A stretch of 64,000 nucleotides of DNA from Umbilicaria muhlenbergii (GCA_000611775.1 KK106985.1:1412291-1476290); one strand, 5' to 3'; counted from the first letter of the stretch, positions 51,032 through 63,535 are shown. Numbers and translations are program-made. The notes: generated from the letters alone by a model not told the origin.

Positions 51032-52258
51032 ATGTCTTCAAACAATATCGCTGCCGTCTCAGCGTTTGTAGAGGGGGCACCACCCGGAGAGGTACGACCC
51101 CATTCGCAGGTATATGTGGAAGATACTGACGACGCAACAGCTCGCAGATGTTATCGCAGGTACATCACAAAGCCCCCATAACATTTGACGGTCTCGTAGC
51201 TCACCGTGTACGCCGCCTAAAGACATCAAGTCCCTCACAGTTGAGGAACCCAATATCCTACAATCCGTCAACCCAGCATTCAAGAGATACAACGAAGAGC
51301 AGCTAGCCACAACAAAACTGCTCGGAAGCAGTCAAAATGTCAGTCCTGTCCGACGAAGTGGAAGCTGCGTAACCAGACTGAAGACCGCGGACAGGTCCTC
51401 ATCAGCTCATACAACTCGCTCGGAGAAGGACGATACTACGACGTTGAAAGCCAGACCTCTTTCTCCTTTGACCACACCACGCAAGTACGTCTGCGCTCTC
51501 ACGAAGACACGCACGATGGGACACGTTGCTAATGGGCGACAAACAGAAAGCCTCGAGTGCCCAGTCCCACGTTCTAGAGTCTCAGCACACAGATCTCATG
51601 TACGCCCCCCATGGCCAGCACCGGTCCATAACCCCCGACTGACCCAGGCCCGCCACAGCAAATCCCTCCTAAAATCCCTCTCCGCCCATGCCCGCGAGCA
51701 CTACCCCACCTCCACATCCTCCGTCTTCCCCACATCCTCCGACTCCATCCTCGCGATCCTCCTCGTCGCGAACAAATACTCCCCTTCAAACTTCTGGTAC
51801 CCCCTTCCCCATCCCTATCCCAATCCCCATCCCCCTTCCTTCCCCCCACTAACGCCCCGCCAGGAACGGTCGCTGGCGCAGCACCTACATCTACGACCCC
51901 TCGACCTCCTCCCTGACCGGCACGATCAAAGTCGACGTGCACTACTACGAAGACGGCAACGTGCGCCTCACAACCTGCAAACCCGTTGCTTCCGTCTCCG
52001 CTTCGAGTGCCAGTGAAGTTGTGCGGCAGATAGCGGTTGCGGAGAAGAAGTATCAGGAGGAGTTGAATCGGGGGTTTACGCAGTTGAGTGAGGGGGCGTT
52101 TAAGGGGTTGCGGAGGCAGTTGCCTGTTACGAGGCAGAAGGTGGAGTGGGAGAAGATTGGGACGTATAGGGTGAGTGCTGTTTCCGCCACCGTGTTCCCT
52201 CCGGCGCTGATGGATGGGGTAGCTGGGGCAAGATATTGGGGGTGGGAGGGCGCGGTAG
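51032..52258 (+). CDS. CAP1: F-actin capping protein, alpha subunit
   Basis: With the beta subunit it caps barbed ends of actin filaments in cortical patches and endocytosis. Eight exons: 51032–51091, 51141–51159, 51223–51338, 51395–51484, 51547–51599, 51659–51796, 51864–52170, 52223–52258, giving 272 aa, the normal length. Each join restores the family sequence: FVEGAPPGE|LADVIA|DIKSL, SSQN|VLISSYNSLG, TTQ|KASSAQSHVLESQHTDL, then LKSLSAHAREHYPT, LLVANKYSPSNFW|NGRWR, GTIKVDVHYYEDGNV, and the conserved C-terminus RRQLPVTRQKVEWEKIGTYR followed by a tentacle LGQDIGGG. Exon 2 is only 19 bases. Seven introns in an 819-base coding sequence make this the most intron-dense gene of the window. Confidence 0.95.
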
Positions 52259-52580
52259 GGGCTTTACGGAGCAAGCAACTTCGAGGACATTGCAGAACCA
52301 AGCTTTCACTCAAGGTTTTTTAGATCGAGATTGTGGAATTTTATGTTTGGGGCCAGCAGCCCGTGATCCCAGATATTTACCCTTGTACATCCAGCCGGCG
52401 AGAACCCAACGCCAAGCCCAGGCGGTAGAATCCCGAAAGAACGCTTCGAACTCCACCCAATGCCATGCCACGCTAATGTATCAATACATGTATATTCACC
52501 GAAGAAATCCGGTACCGCATTAGTCCTCATCCTGTTCCCCTGCTCCCTTCCGTGACTCCATCATTGCGCCCAGCTCCCAA
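52259..52580. other. Convergent 3' region, CAP1 / DOA4
   Basis: 320 bp between converging genes. No feature can be supported. Confidence 0.5.
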
Positions 52581-55500
52581 TCATCTAGCCGCCGACCTAA
52601 CATAAAAGACCAAGTACGCCTGCTCATTCTGCAGTCGCTGATCAGACTTGAGTTTATTAGGATCAAAGTCCGTCACTCGGTCGTCATCGAACTTCCGCCA
52701 GCACCCTCTCGCCGAGTCCTTCACCAGCGAGATGTAATGCCCGCCATTACCGGATTGGCCCAGATGCCGCATAACCGCATAAGCATCGTACAGGTACGGC
52801 GGTGTCGTCGCCAGATCGTTCCTCGCATCTAGATCCGGATTCCCTGACGGCGCAGGCGGGATCATGTACGGACCCATATCCAGTCCATGCAAGGGAAAAT
52901 CAATAGGCGTGTGGACCTTCCTTGCGGACTCGGTCTTACTGGCCGAAAAGCGCTTAAAGTGCACGACTAAAGTCTGCGGCGCCCTCGTGATCGTGATTTT
53001 CTTCGTCGCTTCCCTCTCCCGCTTGCAGTACGGACACTTCCACACCTCGTCGCCACGGAGCATTTCTTCCTGACAGTAGCTGCGCAGGCAGTGATGAATA
53101 TCGCCGCGGCCGGAGCGGGGGATTTCAACACTGATGGAGTAGAAAGCCTCGTACGTCGTGGAGGTGTTGCGGCAAGTAGTGCATTTGAGGCGGCTGGCGT
53201 GCTGGCCGGCGAAGAGGGAGGAGATGAAGGAGGATTCGCGGTGGCTGTAGCGCTCCCATTCCGTTTTCGAGACTTCGTGAACGGGCATGCGTTCGCGGAT
53301 AAGTTCTTGCTCGACGGTCAAGGGGCGGAGAGGAGTCCGTTGCCAATTCATGTTGAGGTCTTCGTGCAGACAGTCGACTAGGAAATCGAAGAATTCCTTG
53401 GCGTCTTGTTGTCTATCCACTCCCCATTCTCGGTTGAGGCGGGCGCAGAAGTTACGGAGAGAGGTGGGCCGGATGGCTTGAACGTCGCCTCGCCAGAGGC
53501 TGCGGATAAGGTTGGCATACATCTCTGGCATGATGCCATTGGAGCCCTTCCAATTCTTCTGGATGAAATCTCTCCATCGGTTGTCGAGGAAGAATTGCGA
53601 GAGTGGGATGGTGGCGAGCAAGCATTGGATTGTGGCGTTCATATAGCATGTCACACTGAAGTTGACCAGACCGGTTCGTGGCAGCTTCAAGTAGCTGGTC
53701 ATGGCTTTTGACGTGTAAAGCGGGGGCTGCGCTGAGGATAGTTGGCGAGAGGTGGGCTGAATCTGTGATGAGTCACGTTCGGAAACTCCACTGTAGCTCG
53801 GTCGAGGAACGGCAGGCGGAGGTCGAGCCGGTATGCTGGGTAGTGTCGGTGCAGGACGAGCCGGGGCCGGAGGCAATGCGGTCACCATGGACTGCTGGAT
53901 AGGGGACGTCTCCGGAAATCTCCGCAGAAAGTCCTCGTAGCTGTGGACAAGGGGAGCTAGTGGCTCCTCGGGGTATGACCGAAGCGAGTCTGTGTCGCCA
54001 TCGCTCTCTGCTCCCTGGTACTCGGTAGAATCGACTCCTTCATTGTGTGCTTGTTCCAACCAAGCCTTTTCTTCTTCCGCGTCCAAAGGATTGAGCTCGC
54101 GTAGCCGTCGTTTGCGCACCTCCAGACTGGAGTTGGAACTAACCATTGGTACCCGGCCGATGGGTCGACCAGGCCCTCTTGCGGATCGGCGTGCACTGGT
54201 TGCTCCCATGAGAGCCGCTGTATTCGAGGTCTGAAGCGACTGGTTTCCGAACAAATCGATCCAAGCGTCGAGTCCTCCTAATAAAACAGCTGGAGGTCTT
54301 CTCAGCTCCTTATAGTAGTCAAAATCGCATATCGTATCATGTAATGCTCTGAGGACAGGTGCATCTGTCTGAGCGGGTGGATCTTTGAGGAATCGGCTCG
54401 AAGAAGTCCGCTGGTCATAATAAACAACAAGGTCGAACTCATTCCTTCGTTCGAAAAGACTCTGCTCTGATTCTGGTGAGAGTACCAGTCGGTCCTCCAA
54501 CTCCTGCGCTGACATGCGAGAACTCAAGCCGAGAGGCTCGATGCATATTATCGACGTTGCGAAAATGTGACCTTGATCGAATTCTTCGCGACTTCGAACA
54601 TCAATCAAAAGGACATTGTATGTGCGGAGGCGATCAAAAAGCTCTTTTGCAGTAACTGCAGTCGCGTTTGGTAGATCTGCGGGATCGGCCTCCAATGAGG
54701 CAGAGCTGATGTGCCCATTGACTGAGGGAAAATAAGATTGCCCATCAATGCCCGGCGCACGTGTAGAAGCGCTCGACATGTTTTGCGCGTGTCTCCCTCC
54801 AGTGCCAAGCATGCTCCTGGCGCTGCTGCGGGGAGGAGGAATGCTGGCTGGGGTCTGAAGATTTCTCGCGGGATTGTAAGCAGGACTGGGTACTTGGGGA
54901 AATGATGCAGAGGTCCTCGTATCAAGGGGGATTTTAGGGGGGTGAGGGGGGACATTTGGAGGCGGGGGCATATCGCGGGGACCTAATGGCCGGCCTGAGG
55001 AAGTGTCCGTTTGAGTGAGAGAGAAGGACGACTCGGCCGAGGTTGTTGAAGTAGACTGTGTGGACGGTTGTAAGTTCATGAAGGTTTGATCATTATAGTG
55101 ACCACGATGCTGTGCAGTCTCTGACATGGCAGAAGCACCCGGGGCCGCACGAAGATTTGCGAACCGCTCGGCCAGTGCCTCCGCTGAAGAGGAACCGATA
55201 TAGGCATTCGCGGTCAGCGTATGACTATGGAGACTGTCAGGTTTAGGCTGTACTCGGGGCCGCGCTCTCGAAGCTCTGAGGATCGACTCCGAGGTGTTTT
55301 GAGCAGGATACTGTGAGAGACTTCTGCTTTGAGACGTTGTTTGTCGAGTGGACGAACTTCTTGTTAGGTTACCTGAGCCAATGTGATTGATGCTCGGACC
55401 TTCAGGCATCGACATAGGCCTTCCGTTCGTATATGGTACTTGTTGGCTCCGTATGAACGCTTCTGGAGCGCGAAACTGGGTTGCTGCAATTGCAGAGGGG

Positions 55501-56245
55501 ACGGTCCCGCTCCTCTTATTGTCCTCCGTTATGATATTACGGATTTCTTGAAACATAGCGTACTGGGATACGTTTTGCTATAAGTAAACGGTTAGTCCAT
55601 ATTCTCAAGGCTCACGAGAACTTGATGCTGGACTAGAGGTGTTGTAAACATCGTAGCCAATCAGCAGACAGGTGGCCTCGGGAACAAGGAAGAAAATTCG
55701 TTCCATCTATAGCTGACCTTGATGAGAGATTGATACAATCGATGCCACTCTCCACGTCCTCCGTTCAGTGCGGGGTAATCTTTGTGCTCTGGTATAAGAT
55801 GCTGGATGATATCGGAGCTGATTATGTACTCGATATAAGCCCGATCCGGCCTCTTGAATGAGACGTCGGTAGTGGCCTGCTTGGCAGACTCCTGTGCCCG
55901 GACGAGCAGGTGATGAATCTGCAAGAGACATATTCTCATCAGCACCGCAGCTAAGGAAGCTTCCCGACTCATGTCATAATAGTCAACGAGGAGGTCGGTG
56001 AGCCCTACCGGCATGTGGATATTGACATTTGTTTCCGCCTGCGCCTTCGCAAGGAGATCCTTAATATGCGGATATCTGGGCCTTGTTGGTCGACCTCCAT
56101 CGCTGCTGTCCCTACTGCCTTGGCTTCCTGCCCAACTGGCTCTACTCGAGTTTACTGTATCTGAGCCATTTGAGGGCGCATAGCCGTTTGCTTGAGGTAA
56201 GACATGTCCATTTGTCGGAGGGCGTGGTGGCGGTGCGGCGCTCAT
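52581..56245 (-). CDS. DOA4: Ubiquitin carboxyl-terminal hydrolase Doa4/Ubp4 type
   Basis: Endosomal deubiquitinase that recovers ubiquitin from ESCRT cargo before vesicle budding. Exons are 56245–55718 and 55577–52581 (140-bp intron), giving 1174 aa. The N-terminal helical domain (HIKDLLAKAQAETNVNIHMP, YQSLIK|QNVSQYAMFQEIR) is like that of yeast Doa4 and human USP8. After a Ser/Pro-rich linker comes a rhodanese domain near residue 485 (LLIDVRSREEFDQGHI…VLLGGLDAWIDLFG). The USP fold starts near 810: Cys box GLVNFSVTCYMNATIQCLL with catalytic Cys about 820, two zinc-binding CxxC pairs (CTTC, CPYC), and the His box GNGGHYISLVKD with His about 1123. The usual GNTC of the Cys box reads SVTC here, but the oxyanion-type Asn of LVN is present. 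It is divergent from VPS27. Confidence 0.95.
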
Positions 56246-56885
56246 GGCTGTGGATTGAGAGGATCGCAGAGGGGAGGACTGCTGCTAGACCTATCTATTC
56301 ATGTCTTGAAGCTGCAAGCGCGCAGCGCATCTGTTCGCAGTGCTGTCGCACAAGTCTCTGATGTGGTTGGGCTGGCGGCGTCAGCGTTGACTCGAGCAAA
56401 ACAGCGCAGACCGCCTACTTCAAGTATCGTTCCAGTCGTGATTCAACATGTCATTAGTGGTATTCGGAAGCCCCCAACATTTCGACTGCAACCTAGGCAG
56501 AAGTTGGAAGCAATATGGGATTCCGTCATGGGCATTGTCAGTTGCGAGCCGAAGTCTCGCGTGGCGTGGGCGTTTGGGTGGCGCTGCTCGGCGGGAGCTA
56601 GGAAGCTAAGCTACCTTACCTAAGGTACTTTATCAAGCCTAGGGGTGCCTGACGTGCCCAAGAATCTCCGCCGCCTTCTACTTGAAGTCTCCCGTCAATA
56701 TTTGGTGACACCCAACGATTGGCACCTACTTGTACTTCACTCCTATGCGCCGCACTTCTTTTCGCTTCTAGTCTCCTCAAGACACCGCCGTCCTCCATCA
56801 CATGCAACCTACAGCACCTTAACATCATCGCATTCGACGTAGAGCAAGGATCAAGAGGAGCGCCGGCCCCCCAGACATCATCATC
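56246..56885. promoter_or_regulatory. Shared divergent promoter region of DOA4 and VPS27
   Basis: 640 bp between the two start codons of ESCRT-pathway genes. It contains CTACCTTACCTAAGGTACTT at 56611–56630, a motif also found in the GEM1/creC divergent region. Co-regulation is inferred from arrangement only. Confidence 0.5.
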
Positions 56886-59308
56886 ATGGCGGGGTGGTTT
56901 GCTTCGAATTCAGCGCTCGATGAGCAGATCGAGCGTGCCACTTCTTCAAGCCTGTATGTTCCGAAAGTGATCCCGCAGGTAGTGCTCACATATACATGGC
57001 TCAAGGTACTGACGTACCTTCCAGGGAGGATATAGCCTTGAATCTGGAGATTTCCGATGTCATAAGATCCAAGAGCGTTCAACCCAAGGAGGCCATGAGG
57101 TCGCTGAAGCGGCGGATAGGGCACAAGAACCCAAATGTTCAGCTTGCGACTCTAAAGGTATGGCATTGCAAGGCAGACGGAAACTTGTAGCTAATATACG
57201 TCGCAGCTTACCGATACCTGTGTCAAGAACGGAGGGTCTCATTTCCTGGCAGAAATAGCTTCGAGAGAGTTCATGGACAACCTGATGTCATTATTGAAGG
57301 CCTACGGAGGCGCTGCGGCAAATGACGATGTAAAGAATAAGATACTTGACCTCATTCAGACTTGGGCCATAGCTACACAAGGTCGCGTCGAGCTATCCTA
57401 CGTCGGGGAGACCTACAGGACGCTACAGAGAGAAGGCTTCCACTTTCCACCAAAAGTCGAGATCTCAAGTAGCATGTTGGACAGCAGCGCTGTATGTAAT
57501 TCTACGCGCGCTATCAAGGCTCGACTAACAGGTGCTCCAGCCTCCAGAATGGATCGACTCGGATGTTTGTATGCGCTGTCGAACACCCTTCAGCTTTACA
57601 AACCGGAAACACCACTGCAGGAATTGTGGCAACGTTTTCGACGGGCAGTGTTCTAGCAAGTCCATCCCATTACCACATTTAGGAATAATACAGCCCGTCA
57701 GGGTGGACGATGGTTGTTATGCAAAGCTCACGGACAAGGCTCGTATTGGCTCAGTTTCGATGGAGAGGCCTGCCTCCAAGATATTTTCCAGTGTCAAACA
57801 TCGCACTTCAATGCAGCCACGTGATGCTCGGGTGGACGATAGTTATGATGAAGACCTGAAAAGAGCTTTGGAGATGAGTCTAGAGGAGGTCAAGGGACAC
57901 TCTGGTACTGGATATGTGTCTCAGTCTTCGTTGCAGACACAGCGAAATGGACCCACCTCCAACGGGACATCAAAACCTGCGAAGCCTCCAGAAGACGAAG
58001 AGGATTCCGAATTGAAAGCTGCTATTGCAGCATCACTAAAAGATATGGAGGAACAGAAGAAGAAACATGCAGCAACTCTCAAAGAACAATCCACGCATAA
58101 CTCGGCATCTGCCACGTCTGACTTTGTGATGCCGAAGAGGGATTATGAGCTGACCCTGGTTGAAGCGGAGAACATAAATCTCTTCTCCACCCTAGTCGAT
58201 CGATTACAGCATCAGCCTCCAGGAACGATCTTAAGGGAGCCACAGATCCAGGAGCTGTATGAGAGTATTGGGGCTCTAAGACCTAAGCTCGCGAGAACGT
58301 ATGGGGAAACAATGAGCAAGCATGGTACGCACATGCGCCATTAGTTCCGTGACGTCACTAATATTGGCAGACACCCTACTCGACCTTCATTCTAAGCTTG
58401 CCACTGTTGTCCGTTATTACGACCGCATGCTGGAGGAGCGTCTATCTAGCACATATAGCCAACATACCGTTAGTGGCTATGGGTCTTACGCGTCTCGACC
58501 ATCCTCGAACATGTATCCTCCTCTCACGTCGAACACAAATAACAGCCAAGGCGGAGCAGAAAGCTTCTACACTGGCAGTTCTACAGCTGCTGCAGACGTG
58601 TATCCTCAGCCACAGTCCAACTACCATAACTATCCACAGCCTCAGTCGACGTACATGACATATGACAGAGGCCCACCAACCACTGCTCCCAATCATGGAC
58701 AGACCAATCCGCCCGAGAACCAACGCTACCGACACGGGTACCAGCCGCAACGAGCACCAAGCTTTCAAGCGTATCCTAAATCGCCCATACAAGCACAAGA
58801 TGCACCATATTTTCCGGAGTCCCCGGCACAAGGTTATCAGCAGCCAGCTTCTGCCGTGCAGACCCCACCCGCATACCCATCGTCTCAAACGCAAATGTCA
58901 CCCCAGTTCGCAGACCCAGGTTCGTCGTACTATTATGGTACCCAAGTACAAGAACCACCTCCACATCACCAGCCTCAACAGACTTCTGATCAGCCGCACC
59001 ATCCAATGCAGCCGTCCCCAAAGCAATATCATCAGGGACCGCCACAGCCAGAGCCATATTCACCACAGCAGGCCTATCAAGCCCCTGCACCTCAGCAGAA
59101 TATTCCTCCACAGCCACAGCAACAAGGCTATTGGCAGCAGTCACAAGCTCCTCCGGCAGAGCCATATCCGCAGGCTGCATATCCACAAGCTCCGCAATCT
59201 AATATACCGTACCCGACAATGGGTTCTTATACACAAGACTCCTTCCCTTCTGCGCCAAACCACCAACCACAACCAAAATTGGTTGAGGAAAGCTTGATTG
59301 AGCTTTGA
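56886..59308 (+). CDS. VPS27: ESCRT-0 subunit Vps27 (Hrs homologue)
   Basis: Recruits ubiquitinated cargo and ESCRT-I to endosomes via PI3P. Exons are 56886–56953, 57025–57157, 57207–57491, 57541–58324 and 58371–59308, giving 735 aa. The VHS domain opens [20 protein letters not shown] and includes [15 protein letters not shown] and [13 protein letters not shown]. The FYVE zinc finger (from about residue 163) has [10 protein letters not shown], the PI3P motif RKHHCRNCG, and RVDDGCY at the end. Two UIMs follow: [15 protein letters not shown] and [15 protein letters not shown]. The GAT-like helical core [20 protein letters not shown] pairs with Hse1. The Pro/Gln/Tyr-rich tail ends in ESLIEL, a C-terminal clathrin box like yeast Vps27. 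All the expected parts are present. Confidence 0.96.
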
Positions 59309-59537
59309 AGAGGTATTTTTGCAGAGGCGACGGCGTATGGCGCAAAAAAGGGGCGGTGGGTAGGCGTGACTTGGCGAGTATTTTGTTCGTACATCTCATG
59401 CTTCTCGGAATCGGTCCGCAACGTTGCTTTGATAGCTGGGATCGGCGCTGTACTGGTGCGACCCTTGCAAAGGCGTGCTCAATGTAAAATTTGTTGGCAA
59501 TTTTGGTCTCATGATAACCCGGCCTATTAGGACCGCC

Positions 59538-60194
59538 CTATCTTCTGGCTTGCAATGTAACCTCTCGGAAAGCATCAATCTTTCGACATTCTGTGACAAT
59601 ACTATTGATTGAACCCCAGTTATCGGTTTGCAAGCCCATGTATTCTCCACTTTGCACCAGCGGTACTAAGCACACGTCCGCTATACTCAGCTCGTCGCCT
59701 AAGGAGTACCTTTTTGCCGAACTCTTCACCAGCCGTTCGTACGTATCCAAGCATCGTGAAATATTGAGCACATGTAATGAGTCATGCCCTGCATCTCCAT
59801 CTGGCAGCTCTCGAGACAACCTGGGCGAAGGCCTGCTGCCGTAATCAAAGCCTGCAATCAAGTTTGCCAGATCACGTGCCAAGGTTCGCTGACGCATATC
59901 AGTCATTGGTGGTAAAAGGCGGTGTCCCCCAGGATAGACTTCTTCGAGATATTCAAGCATTGAAATTGATTGAGTAAGGGTCAGTCGTTGTCCATTGGTA
60001 TAGTCGGCAGTCAGAGTAGGGACGCCCTGATGGTTCAGGTCCGTGGAGGTATAACCCTTACTCGAACCCCCTGTTATCTTTATTGGGTGTAGGAACAGAG
60101 GGATCTTTTTTAGATGAGCGGCAATACGAACGCGCGCACAGCTGGCTGAGCTGTGGGAGAACAAAAATTGAAGCATGGAGGGTTGGAGGGGCAT
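59538..60194 (-). CDS. Zeta-class glutathione S-transferase / maleylacetoacetate isomerase-like
   Basis: Single exon, 218 aa, the family's usual length. Maleylacetoacetate isomerase acts in phenylalanine/tyrosine catabolism using glutathione. The thioredoxin-like half has HLKKIPLFLHPIKIT, the cis-Pro loop QGVPTL and the glutathione Ser in LTQSISMLEYLEEVYPG. The helical half has RDLANLIAGFDYG and the conserved SLGDELSIADVCLVPLVQ. The active-site loop, normally SSCSxRVRIA, reads SSASCARVRIA. By alignment from RVRIA, the second Ser and the Cys are altered, so this may be a paralogue with another substrate. It stands between VPS27 and HBS1, with no tyrosine-catabolic genes (fahA, hmgA) nearby. 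Confidence 0.85.
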   Translation of the reverse strand: MPLQPSMLQFLFSHSSASCARVRIAAHLKKIPLFLHPIKITGGSSKGYTSTDLNHQGVPTLTADYTNGQRLTLTQSISMLEYLEEVYPGGHRLLPPMTDMRQRTLARDLANLIAGFDYGSRPSPRLSRELPDGDAGHDSLHVLNISRCLDTYERLVKSSAKRYSLGDELSIADVCLVPLVQSGEYMGLQTDNWGSINSIVTECRKIDAFREVTLQARR

Positions 60195-60642
60195 TATGTT
60201 TGCTTCAGATCTGATCCCCTTTATATAGAAGACTCAAATTACGTTCAATGGGGGTGAAGCTTGTTGAACATATAAGTGAGGGTAAGTTCGAAGTGCTTCC
60301 GCAGAATCCCCACTTTGATTTTCTGGGGTAGGGCTGTAGGGCTGAAGTAGACAAGGCTGAGGCCCTGTGCGGAAGCAGCCGCGAATCGACGCGGTTACTT
60401 TACTTCTGACCTCACAAGTACTTATAGAGTACAGCGCGTTCATTCTCTAGAAGTGTTATGGCAGTTTCTGAATAGGCAAGCCGTCTATATCCACACACCG
60501 TAACTCCAAACGACACTGTACAACATCTCCTTTACGTATTCTGCTCTGTGCGTTTTCACGGTCTGCATAAGCTGCAAAACACCAGATCATTTTTGATCCC
60601 TTACATTAGACTCTCTGTGGATATCAATTACAGCGAGCAAAC
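60195..60642. other. Divergent intergenic region, GST / HBS1
   Basis: 450 bp holding both promoters, with no other feature that I can support. Confidence 0.5.
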
Positions 60643-63535
60643 ATGTCGCGCCACAAATTGGTCAAAACCATGGATCTGAATGACGAGTTGGATGACTTTG
60701 ACGGAGGGGATTATGACTACGATGAAGATGCAGCAGGCGAGGAAGGTAGAGGACGCCCACAGACTCTTAAACTTGCTTAATTCCATGCTTTCACTAACAT
60801 AGTCCCTGAGCAGAACTAAGTCCTGAGGACAAAGGTATGGCTTTCATATGCCGAGTATGATTAGCGGCACACGAGTGTTCGTAGCTGATGATGATTTATT
60901 TGACCGTTTAGAGCAGATGCGTGAAGGTACTGTCAAAGTACGAGATGTTTTAGGTCCGGACATTGCAGTTACCGACAAAGAAATCCAAGATTCGTTATGG
61001 CACTATTACTATGATATAGGAAAGACAGTGACATACCTGCTGAGTACATAGAATCTGCAAGAGCTGCTTGGACCTATAGAATGCTGAACTTAACGTAGAT
61101 CAAAGGACGGCAGCGCAACCAAAGAAATCGAAAAAAGCCGTTAGTAACACAGGTGGACTACCTGTGAAGACAGCCAATGGTGGGTCTAATACTTTCCTTG
61201 AGCCTCTGCAATGTTCATGGACGTCTCTTGGATCGAGAAATACACACGAATGTTATGGTCCTATCGATGGTGCGTCACTCTTCAATGTTACTGTTATGTG
61301 AGTGCTGATGTCCAAGTTTGTCAGAATCAAGCCCATACATGTCCCCTTTGATGACTTTCAATTTGTGCACCGCGCCGTTGACGGCCGCTGCATTCTTCCA
61401 GGATGCACCGTGGCTTGATATTCCAGCACACCGCCGTGCCGAGATTCTGATTGAGCCGCTGTATCCTCGTGGTGGACTGTTAGGTGGATCTTCCACGGAA
61501 GGCGGGGGCAAAATCTCGAAACTTGCCGCTCTGGCTGCTGCTCGAAAGAAAAAGGAGAACGAGAAAGGCAACGACGGCAGTTCCAAACCATCTACCAATT
61601 CTGTTGCTCTATTAGATAAGCTTGGTGGCGGCCGGAAAGTCAACAACAAAGCGCACGATGGTCTGGGTCAGCCAAAAGATCATAACGATGCTCCAAGGAA
61701 AAGTTTGATAGAGCCAGTCACTTCGCCTCGGAATCGAACGTATCCAACGCGGAAACATCGAAGCCCCAGTTCTCCACCCTCATCGGAAGAAGAAATTCGG
61801 AAGCCTCCAGAAGAAGGCCATAGCCCTCCTCAATTGCCAAAAAACATCGCTGCCACCCCTTCTAGCTTCGCCAGAACCATGTTTGGAGTCTCCGCAGATA
61901 CTGGGGATTCCTGCACAGAGCTTTCCCACCTAAACTTGTTCAATCTACCTTACGAAGCAGGAGTGAACATTACTGAATCCAGTGCTTTTGCAGGACCGAG
62001 TCCAGACGATATTGTTACGAACGCTCAGAACTCGAAAGGTCTGGCGTAGAATGCCTAGGAAACTGGCTAGTAGACTAATGTGACCTAGGTGCCAAGTCAA
62101 CTAAAGGTCCAGCTAAAACAGCTAAGGGCGATAAAGTTGTGAACGGGGTTACGGACGGGATAAGCAAGGTGGCGATAGAAGATGCGCCGAGAGCCAAAAG
62201 TAAGAATTTGGACGTTGTGGCAGAGTTTGAGAGATCGAAAAGAAAGAACGCTGCGAATTTTGTGGTTATTGGTGAGTGAAAGAAGTAAGGTCATAAACCG
62301 CGATTATAGCTTTCTGATCGCATATAGGTCATGTTGATGCCGGCAAAAGCACGCTTATGGGCCGTCTGCTTTACGATCTCAAGGTGGTAGATCAAAGAAC
62401 ACTAGACAAGTATAGGAAGGAAGCTGAGGGGATGGGTAAGGGATCCTTTGCGCTTGCTTGGGTTTTGGATCAAGGCACGGAGGAGCGAAGTAGAGGTGTC
62501 ACCATTGACATCGCTACAAACAAGTTCGAGACCGAGAAGACAAGCTTCACCATACTTGATGCGCCTGGTCACCGTGACTTCATACCCAATATGATTGCGG
62601 GGGCCAGCCAGGCGGACTTTGCAATACTAGTGATCGATGCCAGCACAGGAAGCTTCGAATCAGGTCTTAAAGGACAGACCAAGGAGCATGCACTGCTTGT
62701 ACGGAGTTTGGGTGTACACCGAATTGTAATAGCGGTCAACAAGCTGGACACGGTCGGGTGGTCACAAGACCGGTTCGAAGAAATCGAGCAGCAAATCTCG
62801 GCTTTCTTAACAACAGCGGGCTTCCAACCGAAGAACATCTCTTTTGTTCCCTGCTCAGGTCTCACAGGTGACAACATCACAAAAAAGGCCACAAGCGAAG
62901 CCGCAGCCTGGTACAAAGGACCCCTTCTCCTCGAGCAGCTCGAGAACTCCGAACCCATCGTCCGAGCCCTGTCCAAGCCCCTCCGGCTCACAATCGGCGA
63001 CATCTTCCGCGGCGGCGTCCAGAACCCCCTCTCCATATCTGGCCGTCTCGACTCCGGCAGCATCCAAGTCGCCGACCAAGTTCTCGCCATGCCCAGCGGT
63101 GAAACAGCGTACATCAAAGGTATCGAAGTCGACCAAGAACCCAGCGACTGGGCCGTCGCGGGCCAAAACGTCACTCTCCACCTCACGGACATCGATCCCG
63201 TCCACCTCAAATCCGGGGACGTCATCTGCACGGCCGCTGCACCGATTAGCAATGTCACGAAGTTCACGACTAAGATCCTGGCGTTCGAACATGTTACGCC
63301 GATGCATGTGGATGTGCATCGGGGGAGGCTGCATGCGCCGGGGAGGATTGTCCAGTTGGTGGCGACGCTCGATAAGGGGAGTGGGGCTGTGGTGAAGAGG
63401 AGACCGAAGGTGGTGCAGCCAGGGAGTGTGGCGAGGGTGGTGGTGGAGATGGAGCAGGCGGTGCCGTTGGAGGCGCCGGGGAGGGTGGTGCTGAGGGCGG
63501 GGGGGGAGACGGTCGCGGCGGGGTTGCAGGAGTAG
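60643..63535 (+). CDS. HBS1: Ribosome-rescue translational GTPase Hbs1
   Basis: Works with Dom34/Pelota to split stalled ribosomes (no-go and non-stop decay). Seven exons: 60643–60745, 60814–60834, 60912–61043, 61099–61269, 61325–62038, 62089–62271, 62328–63535, giving 843 aa. The HBS1 N-terminal domain is rebuilt by splicing a 21-base microexon (ELSPEDK) between AGEE and EQMREGTVKVRDVLG. A flexible linker holds PWLDIPAHRRAEILIEPLYP and RGGLLGGS. The GTPase has G1 GHVDAGKST, G2 around RGVTIDIAT, G3 DAPGHRDF, G4 NKLD and G5 SGL, followed by two EF1A-type beta barrels. Exon 4 has two possible donors, 61180 and 61270, both phase 1; I chose the second because the resulting 55-bp intron is of normal size with a CTGAT branch. 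Confidence 0.93.

Noticed and set aside
53640-53700. DOA4 catalytic box thought to be broken (SVTC instead of GNTC)
   Set aside because: The catalytic Cys, the upstream Asn of LVN, and the downstream YMN are present. Active USP enzymes tolerate changes at the two varied positions.
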